From DTLC01 sp964555645 (GTDB lineage Bacteria > Verrucomicrobiota > Verrucomicrobiia > Limisphaerales > DTLC01), in assembly GCA_964555645.1 (NCBI GenBank), contig CAZKTA010000002.1, forward strand, positions 62,001 to 126,000: a DNA stretch of 64,000 bases, read 5' to 3'. Shown here in pieces: positions 17,798 through 27,344 of the stretch; the stretch's first letter is position 1, and each line of letters begins with the position of its first letter. The position numbers and the translations under genes are program-made. Under the pieces are notes generated by a model. The model was given only the letters and a program-made list of their open reading frames with translations. It ran no database searches and had not been told where the DNA came from.

Positions 17798-19813
17798 ATG
17801 TTAAACGATAAACGCGACAATTTCGACCGTGAGCCGAAGCGCCCGCCAGAATTGCGGGTCTCACCGCGCACATGGCTGGTATGGGCTGTGGTCATTAGCG
17901 GCATAGTGATGTTGTTGCTTGTGCGCGAGCGAATGCAACCCAGACCGCAATTGCTCACGCACGCCCAGTTCATGGAAAAAGTTGACGCAGGATTGATCAA
18001 TCATGCCGTCATCAACTATGACCTGCAGTCTGCTCTGGCAACCGTCGAAGGCGAATACTTTCAGACCGACCCAGCAGGCAAGCAAACCAAAGTACCGTTC
18101 AGCGCCAAAGTCAGGCTCACAGAAGAGATAGAAAACAAGCTTTACAAGACAGGCAGATTCGAACCGCATCAGCCAAACACATTTTGGATAGGCGTGCTGA
18201 CGTACCTGTTGCCGTTCTTTTTGGTCGGTTTATTCGTGTGGTTCGTGTTTATCAGACAAATCCGGATGGCAGGTAAAGGCGCACTTAGCTTCGGCAAAAG
18301 CCGAGCACGCTTGATGACGAAGGAAAAAAACAAGGTCACATTTAAAGATGTTGCCGGCATTGACGAAGCAATCGAGGAGGTGTCAGAACTCGTTGAATTC
18401 CTTAAAGACCCGAAGAAATTCCAACGGCTTGGTGGCCGCATACCTAAAGGCGTGCTAATGGTCGGCCCACCTGGCACAGGCAAGACACTCTTGGCAAGGG
18501 CAATTGCAGGCGAAGCAGATGCCGCGTTCTTCAGCATAAGCGGGTCGGACTTTGTGGAAATGTTTGTTGGCGTTGGCGCCAGCCGTGTACGCGACATGTT
18601 CGAACAAGCACGCAAACACACGCCGTGTCTTGTGTTCATTGACGAAATAGACGCCGTGGGCCGCAGCCGTGGTCACGGCCTCGGGGGCGGAAACGATGAG
18701 CGTGAACAAACCCTAAACGCGCTACTGGTCGAAATGGACGGGTTCGACACGCGCGAGGGCATAATTGTAATTGCTGCAACCAACCGGCCGGATGTGCTAG
18801 ATCCTGCCCTGCTGCGGCCCGGTAGGTTCGACCGGCAAGTTGTAGTGAACCTGCCCGATGTACGCGGGCGCGAGGCAATACTCAAGGTACACGCTAAAAA
18901 TGTCAAATTGGACCCTTCAGTTGACCTTTCTGTGATTGCGCGCAGCACGCCCGGGTACTCAGGGGCCGAGCTTGCAAACCTGCTCAATGAAGCTGCGTTG
19001 CTGGCGGCGCGGCTTGGTAAAAAAGCCGTTACGATGGCTGAGCTGGAAGAAGCACGCGATAAGGTCAGGTGGGGACGTGAACGGCGCAGCCTGGCAATGA
19101 CAGATGAAGAAAAACGCTCCACTGCTTGGCACGAGGCCGGCCACGCCCTTGTAAATGTGTTGCTCGAACACACCCACCCGTTGCACAAGGTCACCATCAT
19201 CCCGCGCGGTCAGTCGCTCGGTTCGACAATGTCACTGCCAAAAGACGACATGTTTAACCGGCGCAGAAACGAGATGCTGGACATGATCACAGTCATGATG
19301 GCCGGTCGGATAGCCGAAAGAATAGTTTCAGGCGACATTTCAACCGGTGCAGCCGGCGACATCCAACAGGCAACCAACCTCGCCCGCGCAATGGTCACGC
19401 AGTGGGGCATGAGTGAGCGACTCGGCATGGTCCAATACGGCAATGACGATGAGTATATTTTCCTCGGCCGCGACTTTACTCGCACCAAGTCATACAGCGA
19501 ACAAACCGCACGTGAAATAGACGACGAAATCCGTAAAATCATTGACCAATGTTACAGGCGCGCCGAGCAGTTGATTAACAACAACCGTGATAAGCTCGAG
19601 GTGCTGGCCAATGCTTTGCTCGAATACGAAACGCTCGACGGTGACCAGGTGCGCGAAATCATTCAGACCGGCAAGTTGACGCTTCCACCGCGCGAATCTG
19701 CACCCGGGCCGTTACTTGGTGCACCGGCGGGCACACCGTTGCCAGAGGCACCTGCTAAACCTGCGTCGCCGCAGCTCCCAGGCCTAGGTGCACCCGCCCC
19801 TGCACCTGCGTGA
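17798..19813 (+). CDS. ftsH: ATP-dependent zinc metalloprotease FtsH
   Basis: FtsH is a membrane-anchored AAA+ protease that degrades misfolded membrane proteins and regulators. Two transmembrane segments are visible, about 26-42 and 131-151, with a periplasmic domain between them. The AAA domain has Walker A GPPGTGKT at 223-230, Walker B LVFIDEIDAVGR near 278, and the SRH region with ATNRPDVLDPALLRPGRFDR. The pore FVEMFVG is present. The zinc site HEAGH is at about 444-448. The last 45 residues are rich in Pro and Ala, probably a flexible tail. At 671 residues it is of usual length. It follows tilS by 63 bases; rpe follows 143 bases later. Confidence 0.96.
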   Translation: MLNDKRDNFDREPKRPPELRVSPRTWLVWAVVISGIVMLLLVRERMQPRPQLLTHAQFMEKVDAGLINHAVINYDLQSALATVEGEYFQTDPAGKQTKVPFSAKVRLTEEIENKLYKTGRFEPHQPNTFWIGVLTYLLPFFLVGLFVWFVFIRQIRMAGKGALSFGKSRARLMTKEKNKVTFKDVAGIDEAIEEVSELVEFLKDPKKFQRLGGRIPKGVLMVGPPGTGKTLLARAIAGEADAAFFSISGSDFVEMFVGVGASRVRDMFEQARKHTPCLVFIDEIDAVGRSRGHGLGGGNDEREQTLNALLVEMDGFDTREGIIVIAATNRPDVLDPALLRPGRFDRQVVVNLPDVRGREAILKVHAKNVKLDPSVDLSVIARSTPGYSGAELANLLNEAALLAARLGKKAVTMAELEEARDKVRWGRERRSLAMTDEEKRSTAWHEAGHALVNVLLEHTHPLHKVTIIPRGQSLGSTMSLPKDDMFNRRRNEMLDMITVMMAGRIAERIVSGDISTGAAGDIQQATNLARAMVTQWGMSERLGMVQYGNDDEYIFLGRDFTRTKSYSEQTAREIDDEIRKIIDQCYRRAEQLINNNRDKLEVLANALLEYETLDGDQVREIIQTGKLTLPPRESAPGPLLGAPAGTPLPEAPAKPASPQLPGLGAPAPAPA

Positions 19814-19956
19814 GTAGAACGAACTTTCCAAACCGAAACTTTGACGGTCCAATTGCAAGGGCGGGGAACTGGACGTCGAGATGTCTCCTATGGATTTTGT
19901 ACGTAGCTTAAAACCAAGGGGTTGACGCCGTTTTTGCAAGGCTCTAGTTTTGGGCA

Positions 19957-20655
19957 ATGATAATTGCGCCATCAATGCTGGCCGCAAATCATGGCCGCCT
20001 TGCGCAAGAAGTGCTCCGAGCCTCACGGTCCGGGGCAGAGTGGCTGCATTGGGATATAATGGACGGGCATTTCGTGCCGAACATTTCGTTCGGCCCTGAG
20101 CATGTGCGCACACTACGGCCGCTGACGAAAATGTTTTTCGACGTCCACCTCATGTGCAGCAAACCTGAGATTTTGCTAGAACCCTTTGCAAAAGCCGGTG
20201 CAGACCAGATCACTGTGCATGTCGAGCTCGGTGAGCGTGTCGCGCCGTTGCTCTGGAAAATAAGGGCGCTTGGGAAAAAGGTAGGGCTATCACTTAACCC
20301 GCCTACGCCAATGTCGCTGGTTGAGCCATTCCTCAACCAAATAGACAACTTGCTTGTGATGACGGTTAATCCAGGTTTCGGCGGGCAGTCGTTCATCTTC
20401 GAGACACTACCCAAAATCCAACAAGCACGCGCATGGCGCGATAGCCGAGGGCTTGACTTTCGGATAGAAGTGGATGGTGGCATAAACTTTAACACAGTAA
20501 GCGAATGCGCCTGGGCCGGCGCGGACACGTTCGTCAGCGGCACAACTTTGTTCGGCAGCAAAAACCTCAAACGCGCAGTCGCAAAGCTGCGCGCAGCAGC
20601 GGTCCAAGCTGCAACTCAGCGACCTGCAAACGAACAACTCGTAACAAATAGCTGA
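19957..20655 (+). CDS. rpe: Ribulose-phosphate 3-epimerase
   Basis: This TIM-barrel enzyme interconverts ribulose 5-phosphate and xylulose 5-phosphate in the pentose phosphate pathway. The family landmarks are present: IAPSMLAANHGRL at the start, WLHWDIMDGHFVPNISFGP near 30 (His and Asp metal ligands), FDVHLMCSKPE near 66 (second His), MTVNPGFGGQSF near 135 and the catalytic Asp in IEVDGGIN near 170. SGTTLFGSKNL closes the phosphate-binding end. At 232 residues it is slightly longer than the usual 220, with an Ala/Gln-rich tail. The downstream mutase gene begins 12 bases after its stop, so they probably form an operon. Confidence 0.94.
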   Translation: MIIAPSMLAANHGRLAQEVLRASRSGAEWLHWDIMDGHFVPNISFGPEHVRTLRPLTKMFFDVHLMCSKPEILLEPFAKAGADQITVHVELGERVAPLLWKIRALGKKVGLSLNPPTPMSLVEPFLNQIDNLLVMTVNPGFGGQSFIFETLPKIQQARAWRDSRGLDFRIEVDGGINFNTVSECAWAGADTFVSGTTLFGSKNLKRAVAKLRAAAVQAATQRPANEQLVTNS

Positions 20656-20667
20656 TGATACGTTGCA

Positions 20668-22086
20668 ATGACGCAGATCAAGTTCGGCACTGACGGTTGG
20701 CGCGGCGTAATTGCCGAGGATTTCACATTCGCGAACGTTGCACGCGTGAGCCAAGCGGCGGCAGACTACTGGCTTGCTAACCCCGTAAAAGGAACCGAAC
20801 AAAAAGTTGTTATCGGGTTCGACCGCAGATTCTTATCCGACGAATTCGCCGCATGCACAGCCGAGGTATTTGCAGCGAATGGCTACCGGGTTGTGCTCAC
20901 CCCGGTTGCCTCACCCACGCCAACGATTTCGTTTGCAGTAAAACAACTCCATGCCGTAGGTGGTGTGATGATAACCGCAAGCCATAATCCCCCCAAGTTT
21001 AACGGGTTCAAACTCAAAGCTCACTACGGCGGTTCAGCCGACCCGGCAATATGCCAAGCAGTAGAAAGTTTTGTTGACAAACACCCGATTAACCGAATGA
21101 AACTCGCCGATGCCATTTCCAAAAGGCGCGTGATCATCAAAGACCTCCGGCCAGTGCATTACGAAGCAGTCAAGCGACTCGTCAATTTCAAGTTGATCGC
21201 GCGTTCAGGCATACGTTTCGCCCACGAAGCACTGTTTGGCTCTGCAGCAGGGTGCTTCGAGCAGTTACTGGCCGGCACAACCTGCAAAGTCACCACGCTT
21301 AACGCTGAACACGATCCGTTGTTTGGCGGACTTAATCCGGAACCAATCGAGAAAAACTATGTCCGGAGCAAAGCGTTCCTAAAAAAACATCCGCATGATC
21401 TTTGCCTTGTGACAGATGGCGACGGCGACAGAGTGGGCGGCATGGACGGCCGCGGACGATACCTCACGACACACCAGATCATCTGCCTGATACTTTACCA
21501 TCTTGTCAAAAATCGCCAGGGCAGGGGACGCGTCGTCAAAGCGCTTACTACGACATCAATGCTAGACAAGATGTGTGCTGCGTACGGGCTCGAGCTTTTG
21601 GAGACTGGGGTAGGGTTCAAATATATCTGCGCCGAAATGTTGAATGGGAATGTTCTGCTTGGCGCAGAGGAAAGTGGTGGGATCGGGTTCCAAGGGCACA
21701 TACCAGAACGCGACGGGCTTGCCGCCGGTCTGATGTTGCTAGAACTGCTCGCAACCGAGCGTGTTTCAATTAACAAATTACTCGCGCGGCTCGAAATACA
21801 GTTCGGCCCACACAGGTACGGCCGAATTGATACAGCGTACCCACTTGAAAAACGCGCGGCGTTGATGGACCATCTCAAGCTTAATCCACCAACACATCTA
21901 CTGCGGTCACCTGTGGCAGAGGTGAAAACATTCGACGGCGTTAAATTCATCGCAACAGACACCTCCTGGCTGATGTTGCGCGGCTCCGGCACCGAGCCAA
22001 TCCTCCGAATTTACGCAGAAGCAAAGACTGAATCTGATGTCGCCAGGTTACTGCGCTTCGGCCTCAAACTTACAAAGGCGGTTTGA
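20668..22086 (+). CDS. Phosphoglucomutase/phosphomannomutase family protein
   Basis: This alpha-D-phosphohexomutase moves a phosphate between C1 and C6 of a hexose phosphate. The four domains can be followed: FGTDGWRGVI at the N-terminus, the active-site serine loop TASHNPPKFNGFK with Ser105, the metal-binding loop DGDGDRVGG near 248-256, a sugar-binding EESGGIGFQGH near 333, and the phosphate-binding GSGTEPILRIYAEA near 445. At 472 residues it matches the family. It could act on glucose, mannose or glucosamine phosphates; sequence alone does not separate these, so no gene name is given. It is 12 bases after rpe and ahead of lepA. Confidence 0.88.
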   Translation: MTQIKFGTDGWRGVIAEDFTFANVARVSQAAADYWLANPVKGTEQKVVIGFDRRFLSDEFAACTAEVFAANGYRVVLTPVASPTPTISFAVKQLHAVGGVMITASHNPPKFNGFKLKAHYGGSADPAICQAVESFVDKHPINRMKLADAISKRRVIIKDLRPVHYEAVKRLVNFKLIARSGIRFAHEALFGSAAGCFEQLLAGTTCKVTTLNAEHDPLFGGLNPEPIEKNYVRSKAFLKKHPHDLCLVTDGDGDRVGGMDGRGRYLTTHQIICLILYHLVKNRQGRGRVVKALTTTSMLDKMCAAYGLELLETGVGFKYICAEMLNGNVLLGAEESGGIGFQGHIPERDGLAAGLMLLELLATERVSINKLLARLEIQFGPHRYGRIDTAYPLEKRAALMDHLKLNPPTHLLRSPVAEVKTFDGVKFIATDTSWLMLRGSGTEPILRIYAEAKTESDVARLLRFGLKLTKAV

Positions 22087-22193
22087 GGCGGACGTGCACT
22101 TGTATTTTGTGAATCTGCTTGTTTCTCACGCAGTCGAATTTTCTTTTGCTGTTGGTCAAGCTTGAGTAAGCTAGCTTGCCACTGAAACAGGAA

Positions 22194-23984
22194 ATGGATA
22201 CCGCGTACATCAGGAATTTCTGCATTATTGCGCACATTGACCACGGCAAGACAACGTTGTCAGACCGGTTGTTGTTGCGCACGGGACTGATTTCCGAACG
22301 CGAGTTCCAAGAACAGTTTCTTGATTCAATGGACCTCGAACGCGAACGCGGTATCACAATCAAAGCGCACCCGGTCACAATGTATTACAAGGCACGGAAC
22401 GGCAAAACCTACGAGCTAAATCTGATTGATACGCCTGGACACGTTGACTTTTCGTATGAGGTTGCACGCAGCCTCACCGCATGCGAAGGCGCACTGCTTA
22501 TCATTGACGCGTCACAGGGTGTCGAGGCACAAACAGTGGCAAATGTCCACCTCGCAGCTAAACACAACCTCGTAATCATCCCTGTCATTAACAAAATTGA
22601 CCTGCCACATGCAAATGTCGCCCAAACAAAAGCGCAGTTGGAAGATATCCTCGCCATCCCTGCTGAGACAGCAATTCTTGCCAGTGCTAAGGAAGGGATC
22701 GGCATAGACCAAATCTTGGAAGCAATCATCGAACGAATTCCACCACCAAAACCGACAGGACAGGGGACTCTCCAAGCGTTAGTGTTTGACTCGTGCTTTG
22801 ACGCATACAAGGGCGTCGTAGCGCACGTGCGGGTGTTCAACGGTGTGCTGCGGGCCGGCACACACATCAGGTTGGTCCATACTGGCAAGGTGTACGAGGT
22901 TAAGGAGGTGGGAAGCTTCAACCCGAAACCTTACGCGCGCGAAAAACTACAAGCCGGCGAAACCGGTTATGTCGCAGCCAACATCAAAAGCCCACTCGAA
23001 CTCAAGATCGGCGATACCATCACAGACGCGCGCAACCCCAGCGCCGCGTTGCCGGGCTTCAAAGACGTACACCCGATGGTGTTTTGCGGAATCTACCCTA
23101 TCAATAACGCAGACTACGAACGACTCAAAACCAGCATGGCCAAACTACAATTGAACGACCCGGCATTTGTGTATCAGCCTGAGACCTCCGTTGCCCTCGG
23201 GTTCGGTTTTAGATGCGGTTTTCTTGGGTTGCTGCACCTTGAAATAGTGCAGGAACGGCTCCGGCGCGAGTATGACATGGACATTATCGCTACGTACCCG
23301 AGTGTGGTTTACCGTGTCACACTCAGGGCCGGCACGGTAAAACTCGTGGACAACCCTGCTTTTCTACCTGAACCGAACTACATCGAAAAAATCGAGGAAC
23401 CAATTGTCAGGGCTTATATCATCTGTCCAAACGAAAACATTGGCGACATGTTGGCTTTGATAACCGAAAAACGCGGCAACGTCGAGCACACAGAAACGCT
23501 CGACCCGAAACGTGTCATGCTCACCGCAATTTTGCCACTTAATGAGATACTGGTTGATTTTCACGACCGGATCAAAAGCATCACACACGGATACGGCTCG
23601 ATGGATTATGAACAGGTAGGGTATGCCGAGTCAGATATGGTAAAGCTAGAAATGCTCGTGAACGGAGAACCCGTGGACGCCTTTTCGAGCATTGTCCATC
23701 GGACCAAGGCGGAATCACGGGGTAGGGCATTGGCAGCCAGACTTAAAGAACTTATTCCACGCCAGCAATTTCAGGTTGCAATCCAAGCTGCGATCGGCGG
23801 AAAAATAATCGCGCGCGAGACTGTTAGCGCACTGCGCAAAGACGTCACGGCCAAATGTTACGGCGGGGACATCACCAGAAAACGCAAACTGCTCGAAAGG
23901 CAAAAAGAAGGCAAAAAACGAATGAAAACCTTCGGCAAAGTCAACATACCGCCCGAGGCGTTCCTCGAAGTGTTGAAAATTTGA
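22194..23984 (+). CDS. lepA: Elongation factor 4 (back-translocating GTPase LepA)
   Basis: LepA is a ribosome-binding GTPase related to EF-G that can reverse translocation under stress. The GTPase has G1 AHIDHGKTTL, G2 with RGITI, G3 DTPGHVDF and G4 NKIDLP, all within the first 140 residues. The later EF-G-like domains and the LepA-specific C-terminal domain are present (KLEMLVNGEPVDAFSSIVHR, RKKLLERQKEGKKRMK type tail with GKVNIPPEAFLEVLK). About 596 residues is standard. I choose the ATG at 22194 because LepA normally begins just before IRNFCIIAHIDHGK and an AGGA lies just upstream; a TTG at 22176 would add six residues. lepB follows 127 bases downstream, and lepA-lepB adjacency is common. 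Confidence 0.95.
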   Translation: MDTAYIRNFCIIAHIDHGKTTLSDRLLLRTGLISEREFQEQFLDSMDLERERGITIKAHPVTMYYKARNGKTYELNLIDTPGHVDFSYEVARSLTACEGALLIIDASQGVEAQTVANVHLAAKHNLVIIPVINKIDLPHANVAQTKAQLEDILAIPAETAILASAKEGIGIDQILEAIIERIPPPKPTGQGTLQALVFDSCFDAYKGVVAHVRVFNGVLRAGTHIRLVHTGKVYEVKEVGSFNPKPYAREKLQAGETGYVAANIKSPLELKIGDTITDARNPSAALPGFKDVHPMVFCGIYPINNADYERLKTSMAKLQLNDPAFVYQPETSVALGFGFRCGFLGLLHLEIVQERLRREYDMDIIATYPSVVYRVTLRAGTVKLVDNPAFLPEPNYIEKIEEPIVRAYIICPNENIGDMLALITEKRGNVEHTETLDPKRVMLTAILPLNEILVDFHDRIKSITHGYGSMDYEQVGYAESDMVKLEMLVNGEPVDAFSSIVHRTKAESRGRALAARLKELIPRQQFQVAIQAAIGGKIIARETVSALRKDVTAKCYGGDITRKRKLLERQKEGKKRMKTFGKVNIPPEAFLEVLKI

Positions 23985-24111
23985 GTGCGCCGGGCGACGT
24001 TCGTGTTCACGAGATAGAGCAGGTATGAGTTGTCGTGACTGGATACGCCCGCTGTAAAAGCACTAATTACTTCAGGCAATGTGACTGAACAACCAAGTAA
24101 GAACGCTCTTA

Positions 24112-25347
24112 ATGAACCTTTTCAAAGGCATTGTACGGTGGTTTTCCTCTAGAACCGTTCGGCAAGCGGTTGCTGCGCATAAACACGTTCGGAAACTGCT
24201 CAGGGCACAGCGAGACCTTTTGTCGCCTCAAGCTGTTGCAGGGCTGGCAATTGCGCTTGAGGCGTTGCGTACAGCCGTTACAACGGGCGCCGGCAAGCAA
24301 GAGCTGCTAAATCAAATGGCTGCGCTGGAGGCCGCAGCTAACAAATGGTTGATCCCTTATCCGCATCGCGCTTGGCGCGAAAACGTCGAAGTCCTATTGG
24401 TCGCAATCGCAGTTGCAATGGGTATCCGGACTTTTTTCCTGCAGCCCTTCAAAATCCCAACCGGCTCAATGCAACCCACTTTATGGGGCGTTACGTCAAC
24501 AAATTTGATTGACCACCCCGAAATCGAATTTCCCAAAGGTCTGGCGCGAATACGCCACTGGTTTGCTGGGACGCGGTATGTGCACCTGGTCGCCAAAACC
24601 GATGGACCTTTGGAAGCCGTCAGCCGGCCATGGCCACCCGTGATTTTCAGCATCTTTCAGCGAGTTCGAATCGGCGGCAAATGGCACATAATATGGTTCC
24701 CACCAGACTACGGTGCGCCACCCGCCGGTACACTCGAAGCAAGAGCCGGACTACAACCCGGAAAGGTGTATCGCAAAGGCCAGGATGTAATTAGGCTCAA
24801 GGTAATTGCCGGCGACTACCTTTTCGTTGACAGGTTTGCCTACAACTTCCGCCGGCCACGCCGCGGCGAGATAGTCGTCTTCGAGACGCGCGGTATCCAG
24901 GCAATGCCACCAGACCAACAAAACACATTTTACATCAAACGTCTCGTCGGACTCGGCGGTGAAACCCTCGCCTTGGAAAGAGATTACCTCGTGACTGGTG
25001 TACCAATCATAGGCACAGGCCTCGTAGGCCACCTCACCATAAACGCCAAGCCACTACCGCTTTCTGACCCTCGCTTCTGTAACCTGTATTCGTTTGGAAA
25101 CCCGCCACGCAACACCACTACGCTAACGTACCAACCAAATTTGTACCTAGGTCACGAACTGCGTGGTCTGCTTGGCCCCGGCCAAAGCTATAAAATTCCA
25201 CCCCACCATTATTTCGTATTAGGTGACAACACTTTCAACAGCTTCGATTCCAGGTTCTGGGGCTCATTCCCACAACAAAAAGTCATTGGTAAGGCCTTTT
25301 TCGTCTACTGGCCAATAAGTAGCCGTTTTGGTTTTGGATATCTTTAG
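24112..25347 (+). CDS. lepB: Signal peptidase I, long form
   Basis: This inner-membrane protease removes signal peptides from exported proteins. The catalytic serine is Ser119 in KIPTGSMQPTLWG and the general-base lysine is Lys276 in FYIKRLVGLGGE. The last box, GDNTFNSFDSRFWG, is near residue 370. One transmembrane helix precedes the serine (about 87-108). The N-terminal 80 residues are an extra basic and helical region, and the segment between the serine and lysine boxes is enlarged, so the protein (411 residues) is longer than E. coli LepB (324). Such long forms seem usual in this phylum. It would process the many secreted proteins seen here, for example the giant protease. Confidence 0.92.
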   Translation: MNLFKGIVRWFSSRTVRQAVAAHKHVRKLLRAQRDLLSPQAVAGLAIALEALRTAVTTGAGKQELLNQMAALEAAANKWLIPYPHRAWRENVEVLLVAIAVAMGIRTFFLQPFKIPTGSMQPTLWGVTSTNLIDHPEIEFPKGLARIRHWFAGTRYVHLVAKTDGPLEAVSRPWPPVIFSIFQRVRIGGKWHIIWFPPDYGAPPAGTLEARAGLQPGKVYRKGQDVIRLKVIAGDYLFVDRFAYNFRRPRRGEIVVFETRGIQAMPPDQQNTFYIKRLVGLGGETLALERDYLVTGVPIIGTGLVGHLTINAKPLPLSDPRFCNLYSFGNPPRNTTTLTYQPNLYLGHELRGLLGPGQSYKIPPHHYFVLGDNTFNSFDSRFWGSFPQQKVIGKAFFVYWPISSRFGFGYL

Positions 25348-25852
25348 CCAGCACCTGTTTTCCATCCCCCTTTTTTTCAAACCACTTTTCATTTCGCCAC
25401 GCCTATATCAATCTGGCCGACGCGCCGCACGCTACCACGGTATAACCCCCGAACCTGCCCATTCCAACCGTTCTTTCACATCCCGACGTAATCTCGCCAC
25501 ACCTCACCAACCGCTCGTCTCAGCCGCCCGTGCATTCGCTTACGGAGCCGCCCCACACATCCAAAAAACAACCAAAACACTATCCACCCGCAAGCCTGCA
25601 CTCATCTGACCCACAAATCCCGCACCCGAAAACACATCAGCAGCAACTCCTATGAGTTTGTAGCTTTAGTGCCTATTGGCGGGCCAGAAAATCTCAAACA
25701 GGCCAAACCAAACAGAAATGAAACCAAATCAATTAGTGTCGCACAATATATGTTATATGTAATGTTTGTTTCTCGCTTTTTGAAGCCTTTCTGCCGAACT
25801 CTTACTATCCAAACACCAAAACTTTAGGACGACGCTGTTGAATCGGAAGCTC
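25348..25852. other. Non-coding region with strong strand asymmetry
   Basis: This 505-base gap lies between the convergent ends of lepB and glgA. No supported gene, tRNA or terminator is seen. The plus strand is very poor in G over the left half: positions 25441-25620 hold 21 G in 180 bases, with many C and A. The right half (25680 onward) is A+T-rich. The bias begins inside the end of lepB. Confidence 0.6.
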
Positions 25853-27328
25853 CTATACAAATTGGGTGGGCAATCGAACGCCTGACCAAAGGAGGCTTGT
25901 GTAAAGGGCTTCGTACTCTGCGACGGTGCGTCCCCAAGAGAAATCGGCACCCATGGCATTTTGGCGATAAAAGCGGAATAGGACTGGCTGGCTGTAAAGC
26001 GCCAACGCCTTGTAAATTGCTTTTGTCAGCGCGCGGCCTGAATACTCGGAGAATTTAATCCCTGTTGGAGCATCTGGGTTTTCGGTGATATCAGTTACTG
26101 TGTTGTCCAAGCCGCCCGTGGCCCGCACGATTGGGATGGCTCCGTATCGTTGGGCGTACATCTGATTCAAGCCACAAGGCTCGAAAAGTGAAGGTACAAT
26201 AAAAAAGTCGCACCCGGCTATTACCCTGTGGGACAACGCTTGGTCAAAGCCGTGGTTGGCCGAAAGCTTGTTGGGAAAGCTCTCCGCAAGTCGGCTGAAT
26301 GCATTGCGAATTGTGGGTGAGCCAGTTCCAACAAGTACAAACTGCATTTCTAAGGCGGGCAGTAGCTCTGCTAGGGCGGCAAGCAAAATGTCTAGGCCCT
26401 TTTGCGCGGCTAACCGAGTTACGATACCGAAAAGGGGTGTCTTTGGTTGATCAGGTAGCCCAAGCTCACACTGCAGTGCGCGTTTTTGAGCAGCTTTGCC
26501 TCGCAGGTCCCGGGCCGAGAAATGGTGATTGATAAAAGGGTCGCTTTCTGGATTCCATTCCTCGTAATCAACACCGTTCAATATGCCAATCAAATCGGCT
26601 TGCCGTTTGCGAAGAACGCCGTCGAGGCCATAACCAAACTCGGCGGTCGTTATCTCGCGTGCGTACCTTGGGCTTACGGTTGTTATTAAATCCGCATAAA
26701 CAATGCCGGCCTTCAGGCAGTTTAACTGCCCGTAAAATTCAACCCCCTCAGGGTTGAAATAGTCCCACGGCAAGTTCGTGAGGACGAATTTACCCGAATC
26801 AAATATTCCTTGGTAAGCAAGATTGTGAATTGTAAAGCAGACTTTTGGTGCGGTTGTCCATCCTTCACGCCACCGCTGGTGCCAAATCGCCAGGGCCGCT
26901 ATGCCGGTCTGCCAGTCGTGCAAGTGAACGATATCCGGCTGCATGGGCAAATGCCTGGCCAAGTAGGCTACAGCCTTGGAAAAGAAAATGAACCGCTCTG
27001 CGTTGTCGGGGTAATCCAGACCGTTTTGTTGATATAGCGCCGGCCTATCATAAAATTCGTTCTCAACAAAATAAACGCGCAGGTTTCTTTCGGGTTCAAG
27101 TGTCCAAACACGAGCTGCCACTACGCTCGCGCCGAGTGGAAGAAAGATTTTGTGGTCGTGGGGCTTTATTTCTGCGGCTTGCTGGCGGATACCGCCATAC
27201 AGCGGTGTTACCACGGCAACCTCATGGCCACGTCGTGCCAACCATTTCGCAAGCCCACCAACCATATCGGCAAGCCCGCCTGTCTTCGAGTACGGATACA
27301 CCTCGCTGCTGGCCATTAAAACCCGCAT
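25853..27328 (-). CDS. glgA: Glycogen synthase (ADP-glucose-type, GT5)
   Basis: GlgA extends alpha-1,4-glucan chains using a nucleotide sugar. The GT-B fold starts with KTGGLAD at residues 15-21, the ADP-glucose binding motif of the family, followed by HLHDWQTGIAAL near 135 (DWQT), NLAYQGIFDSG near 170 and TTVSPRYAREI near 215. The C-terminal half has GIVTRLAAQKGLDIL near 300 and the nucleotide-binding PSLFEPCGLNQMYAQRYGAIPIVRATGGLDNTV stretch with the catalytic Glu. At 491 residues it is standard. It is probably the synthetic counterpart of the debranching enzyme at the left edge. serS lies 16 bases upstream on the same strand, so the two may be co-transcribed. Confidence 0.93.
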   Translation of the reverse strand: MRVLMASSEVYPYSKTGGLADMVGGLAKWLARRGHEVAVVTPLYGGIRQQAAEIKPHDHKIFLPLGASVVAARVWTLEPERNLRVYFVENEFYDRPALYQQNGLDYPDNAERFIFFSKAVAYLARHLPMQPDIVHLHDWQTGIAALAIWHQRWREGWTTAPKVCFTIHNLAYQGIFDSGKFVLTNLPWDYFNPEGVEFYGQLNCLKAGIVYADLITTVSPRYAREITTAEFGYGLDGVLRKRQADLIGILNGVDYEEWNPESDPFINHHFSARDLRGKAAQKRALQCELGLPDQPKTPLFGIVTRLAAQKGLDILLAALAELLPALEMQFVLVGTGSPTIRNAFSRLAESFPNKLSANHGFDQALSHRVIAGCDFFIVPSLFEPCGLNQMYAQRYGAIPIVRATGGLDNTVTDITENPDAPTGIKFSEYSGRALTKAIYKALALYSQPVLFRFYRQNAMGADFSWGRTVAEYEALYTSLLWSGVRLPTQFV

Positions 27329-27344
27329 CGGACAACAAAAAACT

